A stretch of DNA of 36,349 nt from Candidatus Auribacterota bacterium (GCA_026392015.1 JAPLCW010000181.1:1-36349), one strand, 5' to 3'; counted from the first letter of the stretch, positions 1-8,491 are shown. Notes: generated by a model from the sequence alone, not told the origin. Made by a program: numbers and translations.

Positions 1-143
1 ATGGCACTATGATCTTGGCGGGGATATAATTTCCTCGGCGTAGGGAAAAACACTTCCCTGCGCCAGGGCTCCAGGCCGGCGGCATAAACGCCGTCGGCCT
101 GAGCCCACTTTTCTTATGCTGGAAGTGCGTAAGTCGTGTTAGT
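1..143. other. Strong double hairpin, unidentified RNA or mobile-element end
   Basis: No coding gene is convincing here. Two very stable hairpins stand side by side. The first pairs 37-46 with 55-64 (10 bp, one G-U). The second pairs 66-83 with 90-106 (17 bp with a single C bulge at 72 and a 6-nt loop). They are followed at 121-142 by GGAAGTGCGTAAGTCGTG, which looks like the end of an insertion sequence whose body would lie to the left of the window. It could instead be a structured RNA or a REP-type palindrome. I do not recognise a tmRNA, SRP, 6S or RNase P signature. Confidence 0.35.
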
Positions 144-247
144 CAGTAATGAATTTAGTGCTCAATATTTTGGGAAATCTCCTGAACGTCTACACTCTTC
201 TGCATGCGGAGGGAGAGAGATACCTGCGGAACCCGCGAGAAGAATAA

Positions 248-321
248 TGGAGCGGGTGAACGGAATCGAACCGTCATGGCCAGCTTGGGAAGCTGGAGCT
301 CTACCACTGAGCTACACCCGC
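248..321 (-). tRNA. tRNA-Gly (anticodon CCC)
   Basis: Read on the minus strand, the sequence folds as a complete cloverleaf. The acceptor stem is GCGGGTG/CACCCGC and the D arm is GCTC-AGTGGTA-GAGC. The anticodon stem CCAGC/GCTGG encloses the loop TTCCCAA, giving anticodon CCC. The T arm is GACGG-TTCGATT-CCGTT. The discriminator is T at 251 and the 3' CCA is encoded at 250-248. CCC decodes GGG as glycine. Confidence 0.95.
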
Positions 322-415
322 TATACTACAGTGATGAGTGATTAGTAAACTACTTAAAAAATTTCAGATATTGTATCAGTTATCGAATAATGGATGCAAG
401 TACTGTCCGAAAATG

Positions 416-1318
416 TCAGGCGAAATGCGCGAATTCTACAAACTCCCTATAGCGCGCATTGATCTCTGGCTTTGAGAGCGTCTTCATCCTATCCAGGCTA
501 AAATCTTCCACATTGAACGACGCCATCACGCTTCCATAGACGACCGCCCTTCGCATTGTCTTCCAGTCGGCCTTCCCCTCTCTTGCGAGGTAGCCCATAA
601 AGCCGCCTGCGAACGTATCTCCCGCACCCGTTGGGTCAACAATCGTTTCCATGGGATACGCGGGGGATATAAACACGCTGTCGGCACCGAATAGGAGCGC
701 GCCATGCTCGCCCTTCTTGATCACCACTTGCTCCGGCCCCCAGTTCCTGATCATCCTCGCAGCCCGCATGAGGTTGGGCTGGCCCGTGAGCTGGCGCGCC
801 TCTCCCTCGTTGAGGACTACAATATCAACCATCTTGAAAAGTCTGAGCAGCGCTTCCCTCTTGCCCTCGATCCAGAAATTCATCGTGTCGCACGCCACCA
901 GCTTAGGTTTCTTGATCTGCCGCAGAACCTCCATCTGGAGATCCGGGTCGATATTGGCCAGAAACACGTATTCGCTCCCCCTGTACTCCTCGATAATTTC
1001 AGGCCTGAACTGCTCGAATACGTTGAGGCAGGTCGAGTGCGTGGTCGCTTCGTTCATATCGTTGCTATACGACCCCTGCCAGTGAAACGTCTTTCCGGGA
1101 AGAACCTTGAGCCCCCTCGTGTCGATGCCGTGAGAGGAGAGGAGCCCGAAATTCTCTTTCGGGAAATCCTCTCCCACCACTGCGACGAGATTCACCGGGT
1201 GAAAGAAGCTTGCCGAGAAAGAGAAGAACGTCGCCGAACCGCCGAGCGCGCGCTCCCTCTTACCGGATGGGGTTTCCACAGTGTCAAACGCGACTGAACC
1301 TACAACAAGTATGCTCAC
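416..1318 (-). CDS. PfkB-family sugar kinase
   Basis: This is a 300-residue kinase of the ribokinase/PfkB family, which phosphorylates a sugar or nucleoside hydroxyl with ATP. The N-terminal beta strand SILVVGSVAFDTVETP and the following LGGSATFFS substrate-side motif are visible. The second PfkB signature DPTGAGDTFAGGF, with the catalytic Asp, lies near residue 235. I chose the GTG at 1318 because TGGAGG lies just upstream and homology starts there; an ATG at 1372 would add 18 unlikely residues. The substrate cannot be named. The nearby heptose genes make a heptose kinase conceivable, but the protein is not fused to RfaE2 and the link is only by proximity. Confidence 0.85.
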   Translation of the reverse strand: MSILVVGSVAFDTVETPSGKRERALGGSATFFSFSASFFHPVNLVAVVGEDFPKENFGLLSSHGIDTRGLKVLPGKTFHWQGSYSNDMNEATTHSTCLNVFEQFRPEIIEEYRGSEYVFLANIDPDLQMEVLRQIKKPKLVACDTMNFWIEGKREALLRLFKMVDIVVLNEGEARQLTGQPNLMRAARMIRNWGPEQVVIKKGEHGALLFGADSVFISPAYPMETIVDPTGAGDTFAGGFMGYLAREGKADWKTMRRAVVYGSVMASFNVEDFSLDRMKTLSKPEINARYREFVEFAHFA

Positions 1319-1419
1319 ATGACCTCCAGTGCGGCCTCCGGCCGCAACTAAATCCCAACAGGAAAATCCCAAATCCCAAACTTCAATGAAAAATGCACAG
1401 AAGTTGTGAAGCGATAATC

Positions 1420-2883
1420 CTAAGCTCGATATTTGGATGCAGCCGAGGGGCGTGTTTTGGATCTGCCTGCCCCGCTTGTCCTGAGCGTCGCCGAAGGGAA
1501 CGAAGCCGGGGGGGGATTGGCTTGGCTGCGCCGATCCAGAACTGTGCTCCGGCGAAGGCCGCGGCTTTGGGATTTGGGATTTGGGATTTGGGATTTCTTA
1601 AAATACTCCTCCACCATCTTAATCGAACAGTAATCGCCGCACATGGTGCACACGTCCGAAACCCGCGGCGTGGCGGATGCCCGCATCTTCTGCGCCTTCC
1701 TGGGATCGAGCGCGAGCTTCAACATACCCTCCCAGTCCCTCTCCTTCCGCTTCCTTGACATGTCGAGGTCCCAACGCGAAGCGGAGGCGAAGCCTTTCGC
1801 GATATCCGCCGCGTGCGCTGCGATCCTCGTGGTGATCACTCCCTCCCGCACATCCTCGGGCCCCGGGAGACCGAGATGCTCCGTCGCGGTTACGTAGCAG
1901 AGGAAATCGGCGCCCGCACGCGCTGCAATCGCCCCGCCGATCGCCGAAGTTATATGGTCGTAGCCGGGGGCGACATCTGTGACAAGAGGACCCAGGACAT
2001 AGAACGGCGCCCCATGACATATCTCCTTCTCCAGTTTCACATTCTCCTCGATCCTGTCGATTGGAACGTGGCCGGGCCCCTCGATCATCACCTGCACACC
2101 CTCCCTGACCGCGTGGGTCTGCAACTCTCCGAGCGTGATCAGTTCCTGGAATTGAGCCCTGTCGTTGGCGTCCGCAATGCAGCCCGGACGCATCCCGTCT
2201 CCAAGGCTGAGCGCCATGTCGTACCTCGCCGCAATCTCGACGAGCCGCCCGAAATCGCTGTAGAGCGGATTCTCCCTCTCGTTCACAATCATCCACGTCA
2301 CCAAAAACGCCCCTCCCCTGCTCACCACATCCAAAACCCGGCCTTCCTTTTTCAGCCTCTCGAGCGAGGAAAGCGTCACGCCACAATGGACGGTGATAAA
2401 ATCAACGCCATCCTCCCCATGCGCTTTGATCGCCCGAAACATATCATCTGCGGTCATCGCCTTGATGCCGCCGCTCTTCGCGCGATCTATTGCCGCCTGG
2501 TAGATAGGAACGGTGCCGAGTGGGATCGAGCAGGCCTTTCGGATTCCCCTCCGTATCCCCGTAAGATCGCCTCCCGTGGAGAGATCCATCACTGTATCCG
2601 CTCCCGCGCCGAGCGCCGCGTCCAGCTTTGAGAGCTCCAGCGCGAGATCGGAAACGTCCATGGAAGTTCCTATATTCGCGTTGACCTTCGTTCTCAGCCC
2701 CTTCCCGATCCCGCAGGGTCGGGTGGAAGAGCGGCGGTTTCGCGGAATCACAACCGTTCCATCGGCCAGAGAACGCATAATTGCCTCGGGGGACACCCCC
2801 TCTTGGGCTGCGACAGCACGCACTTCTTCGGTAAGGTTACCCTTACGCGCTTCGGCAATTTGCAGCAAATTTGTCTGCTTCAT
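1420..2883 (-). CDS. thiC: Phosphomethylpyrimidine synthase ThiC with an aberrant C-terminal tail
   Basis: This radical SAM enzyme converts 5-aminoimidazole ribotide to the HMP-P pyrimidine of thiamine. Recognisable segments are ADTVMDLSTGGD, PLGTVPIYQA, DFITVHCGVT, MIEGPGHVP, GPLVTDVAPGYDHI and SAIGGAIAA. The [4Fe-4S]-binding cysteines near the end are in CTMCGDYC (CX2CX3C). The start at 2883 overlaps the thiE stop as ATGA, with AAGGAG upstream, so translation is probably coupled; an in-frame ATG at 2895 is less likely. After ...MVEEYFKK the frame continues for 57 residues (1423-1593) encoded by intergenic-type repeat DNA. The tail is low-complexity and unlike ThiC. Without it the protein is about 430 residues, typical of the family. 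Adjacent thiE supports a thiamine role over a benzimidazole (BzaF) role. Confidence 0.93.
   Translation of the reverse strand: MKQTNLLQIAEARKGNLTEEVRAVAAQEGVSPEAIMRSLADGTVVIPRNRRSSTRPCGIGKGLRTKVNANIGTSMDVSDLALELSKLDAALGAGADTVMDLSTGGDLTGIRRGIRKACSIPLGTVPIYQAAIDRAKSGGIKAMTADDMFRAIKAHGEDGVDFITVHCGVTLSSLERLKKEGRVLDVVSRGGAFLVTWMIVNERENPLYSDFGRLVEIAARYDMALSLGDGMRPGCIADANDRAQFQELITLGELQTHAVREGVQVMIEGPGHVPIDRIEENVKLEKEICHGAPFYVLGPLVTDVAPGYDHITSAIGGAIAARAGADFLCYVTATEHLGLPGPEDVREGVITTRIAAHAADIAKGFASASRWDLDMSRKRKERDWEGMLKLALDPRKAQKMRASATPRVSDVCTMCGDYCSIKMVEEYFKKSQIPNPKSQSRGLRRSTVLDRRSQANPPPASFPSATLRTSGAGRSKTRPSAASKYRA
1566..1596. repeat. TTTGGGA heptamer tandem repeat
   Basis: Four head-to-tail copies of TTTGGGA plus TTT lie inside the 3' end of the thiC reading frame. 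They encode the SQIPNPKSQ-type tail on the minus strand. A shorter related stretch occurs at about 1356-1381 beyond the gene. The number of units could vary by slippage; one added or lost 7-mer would shift the tail frame but not the enzyme core. Confidence 0.85.
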
Positions 2884-3518
2884 ACTGTAGGGCACTCCTT
2901 GATCAGTCGCATGATTTTCCGCGCGGTACCACCGATATCACGCGCGCGGAGAATCGCCGAGGCGACCGCCACCCCTGACGCGCCGGCGCGCACAACATCT
3001 CTCACGTTATTTTCATCAATACCGCCGATGGCGACAACAGGCACTCGCGCGCACCGGCATACCGCTGATAATCCCTCCAAACCGATTACAGGGGCCTCCG
3101 GTTTGGTCTCCGTGGCGTACACAGCGCCCACGGCGAGGTAGTCTGCACCGGAAGACTCCGCACTCAGCGCATCATCGACACTCCGCACGGTGACACCGAT
3201 CACCTCCTCCGGCCCCACAATGCGCCTTGCCTCGGGCACGGGCATATCCCCTTGCCCGATGTGGATGCCGTCAGCCCCCGTCGCTCGCACAAGCTCCACC
3301 CGATCATTCAGGATGAGTTTTGCGCCCGCACCCCTGCACAGCGGAATGATCGTGGCGAGCGCGCGGGAATACTCCTCATCGGAAGAAGATTTGTCCCTGT
3401 ACTGGAACCACGTCACTCCCGCATCCAGAAGCTGTCCAATGACTGATTCGATGCTTTTCCGCGCGAGAATCTTTTTATCAAGAATTACATAGAGTCCGAT
3501 ATTCATAGCCGGGGACAT
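2880..3518 (-). CDS. thiE: Thiamine-phosphate synthase ThiE
   Basis: This TIM-barrel enzyme joins HMP-PP and the thiazole phosphate to make thiamine phosphate. Family motifs are WFQYRDKSS (pyrophosphate side), LILNDRVEL, GADGIHIGQGDMP, VGAVYATETKP and VVAIGGIDENN. Length is about 212 residues, normal for ThiE. The start at 3518 (MSPAMNIGLY) has AAGGGAG 9 nt upstream. That RBS and the ATG both lie in the end of the inverted-repeat element at 3510-3648. The internal ATG at 3506 is probably the ancestral start. The gene overlaps thiC by 4 nt. Confidence 0.92.
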   Translation of the reverse strand: MSPAMNIGLYVILDKKILARKSIESVIGQLLDAGVTWFQYRDKSSSDEEYSRALATIIPLCRGAGAKLILNDRVELVRATGADGIHIGQGDMPVPEARRIVGPEEVIGVTVRSVDDALSAESSGADYLAVGAVYATETKPEAPVIGLEGLSAVCRCARVPVVAIGGIDENNVRDVVRAGASGVAVASAILRARDIGGTARKIMRLIKECPTV

Positions 3519-3648
3519 CTTACCTAACTCCCTTATTTGCAAATAGATTCATAGAAAACATTTTGTAAAGATTATTATATCAAAGCGCTTGACAATATGT
3601 TTTATATATATCCTCTTCATTCTGAATCAATTAGGTAAGATGTCCCCG
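3510..3648. mobile_element. 139-bp MITE-like inverted-repeat element, copy A
   Basis: The perfect 18-bp terminal inverted repeats are CGGGGACATCTTACCTAA (3510-3527) and its complement (3631-3648). The interior is AT-rich and has no coding capacity. A second copy of the same length lies at 24852-24990 in opposite window orientation, and the two align along most of their length when one is reversed (for example both carry TTCATAGAAAACATTT). The right end provides the last four codons and stop of rfaE2; the left end provides the RBS and an ATG for thiE. No transposase is visible, so it would be non-autonomous. Confidence 0.75.
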
Positions 3649-4122
3649 CTCTTGGCGGCGTATCTTTTCAATGAGGCTGGTTGTGGAGCGGCTCTCCACC
3701 AGGGGAATGATCACCACGCGGCCTCCCGACGCCTTAACGGTGTCCTGCCCTGCGATCTCTTCCGGACGATAATCACCGCCCTTGACCAGGACATCCGGTT
3801 TTACTTCGGCGATAAGTTCCGCCGGCGTATCCTCGGGAAAGAGCACGATGTAATCCACCATCTCCAGAGCGGCCAGGAGTTCCGCGCGGTCTCCCTCGGG
3901 AACGAGCGGCCGCCCCGGGCCCTTCAGCCGGCGCACGGATTCATCGCTGTTCAATCCCACGACAAGAAGGTCGCCCTGCTCCCTTGCGGCGCGAAGATAG
4001 CGGACGTGTCCGAGGTGCAGGAGGTCAAAGCATCCGTTCGTGAACACGATGCGCTTGCCGTCCCTCCGCGAGGAACGCGCGATTCCGCCGATCTCTTCCC
4101 GTGAAACCACCTTCCGCCGCAT
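3631..4122 (-). CDS. rfaE2: ADP-heptose synthase, adenylyltransferase subunit (RfaE2/HldE C-terminal type)
   Basis: This nucleotidyltransferase transfers AMP to D-glycero-beta-D-manno-heptose 1-phosphate to give ADP-heptose for lipopolysaccharide or other surface glycans. The signature [17 protein letters not shown] contains the HxGH motif. Also visible are [13 protein letters not shown], the [10 protein letters not shown] loop, [10 protein letters not shown] and the [12 protein letters not shown] end. Only the adenylyltransferase domain is present (about 163 aa), not the fused kinase of HldE. I prefer the ATG at 4122, with AGGAG 10 nt upstream; 4131 is possible. Starts at 4167-4200 would overlap gmhA. 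The C-terminal GHLT and stop are encoded by the end of the 139-bp repeat element. Confidence 0.92.
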   Translation of the reverse strand: MRRKVVSREEIGGIARSSRRDGKRIVFTNGCFDLLHLGHVRYLRAAREQGDLLVVGLNSDESVRRLKGPGRPLVPEGDRAELLAALEMVDYIVLFPEDTPAELIAEVKPDVLVKGGDYRPEEIAGQDTVKASGGRVVIIPLVESRSTTSLIEKIRRQERGHLT

Positions 4123-4174
4123 GGACAGCATACTCCTGGGATCACAGCCTCGCTGAGGCGAGACCATCGGCCAT

Positions 4175-4771
4175 TTATTCGACGAGCGCCCGCTCCACAA
4201 GGCAACAGATGATGTGCGCGATCGTAGCGTGGGATTCCTGTATGCGGGGAGATAACTGCGAGGGGACTGTGACGCACAGATCCGCAGCCCGCGCGAGCGC
4301 GCCTCCGTTCCTGCCGCTCAACGCAATGACCTTCATTTTCAGGCGCTGCGCCTCCTCGACGGCCTTGAGAACATCGGGCGAATTGCCGCTGGTCGAGATC
4401 GCGAGGAGCAGATCCCCCTTTCTCCCGTGGGCCGTGACCTGACGCGAGAATACCTGCTCAAACCCGTAGTCGTTGCCGATAGCGGTCAGGACGGAGCTGT
4501 CCGTCGTGAGCGCCATGCAGTCGAGCGGCGCCCGCTCCCTGAGGAACCTCCCCACCAGCTCCCCCGCGATGTGCTGCGCGTCCGCCGCGCTGCCGCCGTT
4601 TCCGCAGATGAGCAGCCGCCCGCCGTGCCGGTACGCCGCGATGATCATTTCCACCATCCGGCAGACGGTTTCCGACTGCGCTGCAAGCTTTTTCTTTACT
4701 GCGGCTGATTCCTCGATCTGAGCGACAACCTCGTCCCGCATCTCAGACAAAGAATATGGATGCTTCTTCAT
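4175..4771 (-). CDS. gmhA: Phosphoheptose isomerase GmhA
   Basis: This SIS-domain enzyme converts sedoheptulose 7-phosphate to D-glycero-D-manno-heptose 7-phosphate, the first step of ADP-heptose synthesis. The motifs are [53 protein letters not shown] and [15 protein letters not shown] (the last with metal-binding residues). Length 198 aa is typical. The start at 4771 has AGGGAG 4 nt upstream and overlaps the pfp end by 29 nt; an ATG at 4741 lacks an RBS. It lies between pfp and rfaE2 in an apparent operon. The heptose kinase step has no dedicated gene in view. Confidence 0.94.
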   Translation of the reverse strand: MKKHPYSLSEMRDEVVAQIEESAAVKKKLAAQSETVCRMVEMIIAAYRHGGRLLICGNGGSAADAQHIAGELVGRFLRERAPLDCMALTTDSSVLTAIGNDYGFEQVFSRQVTAHGRKGDLLLAISTSGNSPDVLKAVEEAQRLKMKVIALSGRNGGALARAADLCVTVPSQLSPRIQESHATIAHIICCLVERALVE

Positions 4772-5768
4772 AAAGCTCCCTGGGGACCGTCCTGAGTTTG
4801 TCCACGGCATCGGAGAGAGGGACGGAAACAATATCGTTTCCCCTCAGGCTCACCATGCTGCCAAATTTTCCCTGCGCGATCAACCGGACGGCATGAACGC
4901 CAAAGCGGAGACCGATGAAGCGATCGAGTGCCGTCGGACTCCCTCCCCGCTGGAGGTGACCCAGCACCACGTGGCGCGTCTCATAACCGGTGCGCTTCTC
5001 AATTTCCGCGGCCAGCCTCTCGCCGACGCCCCCCAGCCTCACGTGCCCGAATGCATCCCTCTCCTCGGTCTGGAGGAGCACGTCTCCTCCCAGCTCGGCG
5101 CCCTCCGCAATCGCCACGATACTGAATTGTGCGTAGCCCTCATGCCGCTTCTTGAGGACGGCACAGAGGTCACTGAGATCGGTTTTGACCTCAGGGGTGA
5201 GAATGTAACTCGCCGCGCCCGCGAGGCCCGCCCAGAGGGCGATCCATCCGGCGTGCCGGCCCATAATCTCCACCACCATGACGCGCTCATGCGATTCGGC
5301 GGTCGTGGTAAGGCGGTCGAGCGCATCCATCGCGATGTTGACGGCCGTATCGAAACCGAATGTTCTGTCCGTCCCCGAGAGATCGTTGTCGATTGTCTTC
5401 GGGACACCCACGGTGGGGAGGCCCGCCTCGAACATCTTCTTCGCCACTCCCAGTGTATCATCGCCCCCCACGGCGACGAGAGCGTGCAGCCCCATCTTCT
5501 TGAAATTTTCCAGCACCCGGCGCATCAGCTCCTCGCTTTTGCAGGGATTGGTGCGCGAGGTATGGAGGATGGTCCCCCCCTGGCGGACAATGCCGAGGAT
5601 ATCCTTCAGGGAGAGATCATAACTATCGCACTCGAGCATTCCCTTCCAGCCGCGCCTGATTCCGACTGCCTGAAAGCCATCAACCTCGGCCCGCCGGACC
5701 ACACCCGTAATGACCGCGTTCAAACCGGGGCAATCCCCCCCGCCGGTGAGAATAGCGATTTTTTTCAT
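4743..5768 (-). CDS. 6-phosphofructokinase, PPi-type active site
   Basis: This PfkA-family protein of 341 aa phosphorylates fructose 6-phosphate. The start MKKIAILTGGGDCPGLN is typical. Two residues known to separate phosphate donors are visible: GGDDTL (Asp where ATP enzymes have Gly, as in GGDGS) and PKTIDND (Lys where ATP enzymes have Gly in PGTIDND). Both point to pyrophosphate as donor, as in plant and Amycolatopsis-type group enzymes. Substrate-site motifs EIMGRHAGWIAL and LGHLQRGGSPTALDR are intact. The start at 5768 is chosen over 5783 because homology begins there. The gene is upstream of gmhA and overlaps it. Sedoheptulose 7-phosphate is also a known substrate of PPi-PFKs, which could link it to heptose synthesis. 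Confidence 0.9.
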   Translation of the reverse strand: MKKIAILTGGGDCPGLNAVITGVVRRAEVDGFQAVGIRRGWKGMLECDSYDLSLKDILGIVRQGGTILHTSRTNPCKSEELMRRVLENFKKMGLHALVAVGGDDTLGVAKKMFEAGLPTVGVPKTIDNDLSGTDRTFGFDTAVNIAMDALDRLTTTAESHERVMVVEIMGRHAGWIALWAGLAGAASYILTPEVKTDLSDLCAVLKKRHEGYAQFSIVAIAEGAELGGDVLLQTEERDAFGHVRLGGVGERLAAEIEKRTGYETRHVVLGHLQRGGSPTALDRFIGLRFGVHAVRLIAQGKFGSMVSLRGNDIVSVPLSDAVDKLRTVPRELYEEASIFFV

Positions 5769-5783
5769 ACCTTGAACCCCCAC

Positions 5784-5833
5784 GCAAGCGGTAAGCTGTA
5801 AGCAATAAGAATAGTGCTTATTGCTTACTGCTG
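5784..5833. repeat. GGTAAGC-type palindromic intergenic repeat, copy 1
   Basis: A perfect 12-bp hairpin, GTAAGCAATAAG (5798-5809) with CTTATTGCTTAC (5817-5828), is preceded by AAGCGGTAAGCT. Related units sit at 6412-6478 and 33866-33919, always between genes. There is no T-run, so a classical terminator is doubtful on either strand. Confidence 0.7.
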
Positions 5834-6394
5834 TTATTGCTGCTCCTCCGTCTCCCCCTCTTCTTCTCCACTGCTCACGATCTTCCCGACGCTCACCGTA
5901 ACGTGGCTCACGTTGATCCCCAGCGTATCCTGAACCCTGTTCTTGATGGTATTTTGCATCTCCTCACTCAGCCGCGGGATGTTGGTTCCTCCCCATATAT
6001 CCACGCGAATGGCAATGGCGATCCCATCCGCGCCGGCTTGAATACGCGGCATAAGGCTTTTCACTGCGGGAAACTCTTTGCCGGCGCGCCGGATAAAATC
6101 CTCGACCGCGTCCATAGAGATCGCCACCTCACCCGCCGGGTTATCAAAGGCGATGCACTGCTCCCTGCGGAGCTCGCGCATCTTGAGCAGGATGAGAAGG
6201 AGACCGATGGCGAGCAACACGAGCCCCGCCCTCCAGTTCCACGGGCTCGAAGTGAGCAACCTGACGGTGGCGACAAGATCAAATGGCATTCCGATGGGTG
6301 TCTTCTCGGCGAGGAATGACCATAGTAGAATCAGCGCGAGGAACAGCGCGCACGCGGTAAAGATCGCTATAATGATCGACTGTATGAATTTCAT
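5834..6394 (-). CDS. Asp23/Gls24-family (AmaP-like) membrane protein
   Basis: This 186-aa protein has two predicted membrane segments, at about residues 7-28 (IIAIFTACALFLALILLWSF) and 55-71 (AGLVLLAIGLLLILLKM). A soluble Asp23-like region follows, with GEVAISMDAVEDFI, IAIRVDIWGG and the NTIKNRVQDTLGINVSHVTV segment. In Firmicutes, AmaP anchors Asp23 proteins at the membrane and is linked to envelope stress. The tail is Glu/Gln-rich. It is transcribed alone between two GGTAAGC repeats. The function here is unknown beyond the family. Confidence 0.75.
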   Translation of the reverse strand: MKFIQSIIIAIFTACALFLALILLWSFLAEKTPIGMPFDLVATVRLLTSSPWNWRAGLVLLAIGLLLILLKMRELRREQCIAFDNPAGEVAISMDAVEDFIRRAGKEFPAVKSLMPRIQAGADGIAIAIRVDIWGGTNIPRLSEEMQNTIKNRVQDTLGINVSHVTVSVGKIVSSGEEEGETEEQQ

Positions 6395-6411
6395 TTTCCC
6401 CCTCCATAAAT

Positions 6412-6478
6412 AGTTTTAAGCGGTAAGCCGTAAGCTTTAAGCTTAAGGCTTATGACTTATAGCTTACTGCTTATAATT
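6412..6478. repeat. GGTAAGC-type palindromic intergenic repeat, copy 2
   Basis: This intergenic stretch contains AAGCGGTAAGCCGTAAGC followed by self-complementary AAGCTTTAAGCTTAAGGCTT and GCTTACTGCTTA. It is the same family as 5784-5833 and 33866-33919 and fills the gap between accC and the Asp23-family gene. Confidence 0.65.
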
Positions 6479-6481
6479 GGC

Positions 6482-7843
6482 TCATGCCTTTTTCTTCTTC
6501 TGCACTTCCAAAAGCTCATCAACAAAGTCCGTGGAGTACTTCCCCTTGCGAAATCGCGGATCGCTCAGGATGAGCCGATGAAACGGGATCGTGGTCTTGA
6601 TCCCGCCGATCACATACTCATCGAGCGCGCGCTGCATCCGCGTCACCGCGCTCTCCCTCGTGTGCCCCACGCAGATCACCTTGCTCACCATCGAATCGTA
6701 GTAGGAAGGTATATCGTAACCGGCGTAGACATGAGAATCAACCCGCACACCGGGGCCGCCGGGCGCATGATACATCGTCACCTTCCCGGGGCAGGAGGAA
6801 AAATCCCTCTCCCAATCCTCCGCGTTGACACGGCACTCAATCGCATGTCCGAGCAGTCTCACATCGCTCTGTGTGAGCTTGAGACCGTGGCCGCTCGAGA
6901 TACGGAGCTGCTCTTTCACAATATCCACCTGTGTGACCATCTCGGTCACGGGGTGCTCAACCTGGATTCGTGTATTCATCTCGAGAAAATAGAAGTTCTC
7001 ATCCCTGTCGAGCAGGAACTCGACTGTCCCCGCGTTCACATACCCGATCGCCTCGGCGATGCGCACTGCAGCCCGCCCTATCTTCGCGCGCGTCCTCGGA
7101 GAGAGCCGCGGAGACGGCGATTCCTCGATGAGCTTCTGGTGACGCCGCTGTATGCTGCAATCCCTCTCGAAAAGGTGGATGACTTTCCCCTTTCCGTCCG
7201 CGAGGATCTGGACCTCGATATGCCGCGAGTGATCAAGGCGCTTCTCGACATACACCGCGGGATTGCCGAACGCAGCCTCCGCTTCAGCCTGCGCGGTGAG
7301 GAAGGCGTTGGCGAGGCTCACGTCGTTGTGCGCGAGCCGCATCCCCTTCCCCCCTCCCCCCGCCACTGCCTTGACCATCACGGGGTATCCGACGCGCTTG
7401 GCGATCCTGAGCGCCGCATCGCGATCGGTCACCACCCCCTCGCTCCCGGGAATGACGGTAACGCCCGCTCTCTTCGCCGCCTTTATCGCTTCAACCTTGT
7501 CGCCCATGAGCCGTATGTTCTCCGGCCGGGGGCCGATGAACCGTATCCCGCAGCTTTCACATATCTCGGCGAAGTGGGCGTTCTCCGCGAGGAACCCGTA
7601 GCCCGGGTGAATCGCTTCCACATCAGCGATCTCCGCCGCGCTGATGATTGCGGCAATATTGAGATAACTCTTCGCGCTCTGTGCCGGGCCGATGCATATC
7701 GCCTCATCCGCAAATCTTGTATGGAGCGAGGTTACGTCCGCCTCGGAATAGACCGCCACCGACCGGATACCCAGCTCCCTGCACGCCCGTATCACACGGA
7801 TGGCAATCTCTCCCCTGTTCGCAATCAGAATTTTTTCGAACAT
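6482..7843 (-). CDS. accC: Acetyl-CoA carboxylase, biotin carboxylase subunit
   Basis: This ATP-grasp enzyme carboxylates the biotin on AccB with bicarbonate, the first half-reaction of malonyl-CoA synthesis. Motifs in order are [41 protein letters not shown] (ATP-binding glycine loop), [52 protein letters not shown] and [10 protein letters not shown]. Length is 453 aa, normal. The ATG at 7843 has AAAGG 5 nt upstream; a GTG at 7849 is less likely. The gene is the last of the aroQ-pepP-accB-accC set and is separated from accB by a palindromic repeat. No accA or accD is in view. Confidence 0.96.
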   Translation of the reverse strand: MFEKILIANRGEIAIRVIRACRELGIRSVAVYSEADVTSLHTRFADEAICIGPAQSAKSYLNIAAIISAAEIADVEAIHPGYGFLAENAHFAEICESCGIRFIGPRPENIRLMGDKVEAIKAAKRAGVTVIPGSEGVVTDRDAALRIAKRVGYPVMVKAVAGGGGKGMRLAHNDVSLANAFLTAQAEAEAAFGNPAVYVEKRLDHSRHIEVQILADGKGKVIHLFERDCSIQRRHQKLIEESPSPRLSPRTRAKIGRAAVRIAEAIGYVNAGTVEFLLDRDENFYFLEMNTRIQVEHPVTEMVTQVDIVKEQLRISSGHGLKLTQSDVRLLGHAIECRVNAEDWERDFSSCPGKVTMYHAPGGPGVRVDSHVYAGYDIPSYYDSMVSKVICVGHTRESAVTRMQRALDEYVIGGIKTTIPFHRLILSDPRFRKGKYSTDFVDELLEVQKKKKA

Positions 7844-7883
7844 GCTCACCTTTGTTTGATTCCAACACCTTACTCGATAGCCC

Positions 7884-8013
7884 GTTAAACCGCGGATTGC
7901 GCGGATCTGGAACTATTGGTCTTCTAGTACGTAATGCTCACTTCGGGCATTCTATCCGTCTCGCCTTTATCATCTCCCGTCGGTCATTAAAATCTGCGCA
8001 ATCCGCGGTTAAC
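7884..8013. repeat. CCGCGGATT palindromic element, copy 1
   Basis: The imperfect terminal inverted repeats are GTTAAACCGCGGATTGCGCG (7884-7903) and AATCTGCGCAATCCGCGG continuing to GTTAAC (7991-8012). They enclose a unique core. The same outer motif recurs at 23028-23102 and 25797-25932, so this is a dispersed palindromic repeat family. Confidence 0.75.
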
Positions 8014-8023
8014 CATTCTACGC

Positions 8024-8491
8024 TCACTTTGCCGCAGACGGATCGCCGATTTTGAAAATCTTTTTCCCGAACTCCACTGCCTCGCCATTTTCAGCGAGCA
8101 CCCCAAGAATCTTCCCCTTCCGCTCCGCCTTGATCTCGTTCATCACCTTCATCGCCTCGATGATGCAGACCACCGTCTCCTCATCCACTTCCTGGCCCAC
8201 CTGAACGAAGGAGGGCAAGTCGGGGGATGGCGAGGAGTAAAACGTTCCAACCATCGGCGATACGATGAACGTTCCCTCCGGTTCGCTCTTCGCTTCGCCA
8301 GTTTGCCCTGCCGAGGCCGGTATGGGAATCGCGGGAGCTGCCGGCGCAATCGCCTGCGTGATCACGGCCGCCCTCTCGAATTGAGGGCCTTTCTTGATGG
8401 AGAGCTTGAACCCCTCTCTCTCGATGATGAACTCGGTGATCTCGTTCTCGTTCATAAGGGTGACAATTTCCTTGATCTCCTTTATATTCAT
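8024..8491 (-). CDS. accB: Acetyl-CoA carboxylase biotin carboxyl carrier protein
   Basis: This 155-aa carrier protein is biotinylated on the Lys of EAMKVMNEI (about residue 115). The N-terminal helix [21 protein letters not shown], an Ala/Pro-rich linker (about 45-70) and the C-terminal biotinyl domain from GTFIVSPMVGTFYSSPSP onward are all typical. The start ATG overlaps the pepP stop as ATGA, indicating translational coupling. It works with accC downstream. Confidence 0.96.
   Translation of the reverse strand: MNIKEIKEIVTLMNENEITEFIIEREGFKLSIKKGPQFERAAVITQAIAPAAPAIPIPASAGQTGEAKSEPEGTFIVSPMVGTFYSSPSPDLPSFVQVGQEVDEETVVCIIEAMKVMNEIKAERKGKILGVLAENGEAVEFGKKIFKIGDPSAAK

Noticed and set aside
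136..345. 69-codon frame over the tRNA
   Set aside because: It covers the tRNA-Gly gene on the opposite strand and is not a protein gene.
4893..5801. 302-codon open frame antisense to the phosphofructokinase gene
   Set aside because: Shadow of an unambiguous pfk gene; no RBS or homology pattern.
5784..5833. Rho-independent terminator after the Asp23-family gene
   Set aside because: A perfect 12-bp stem but no U-tract on either strand, and the same sequence recurs as an intergenic repeat.
6452..7888. 478-codon open frame antisense to accC
   Set aside because: It is the shadow of accC, which has complete biotin carboxylase motifs; the antisense translation has no recognisable family.
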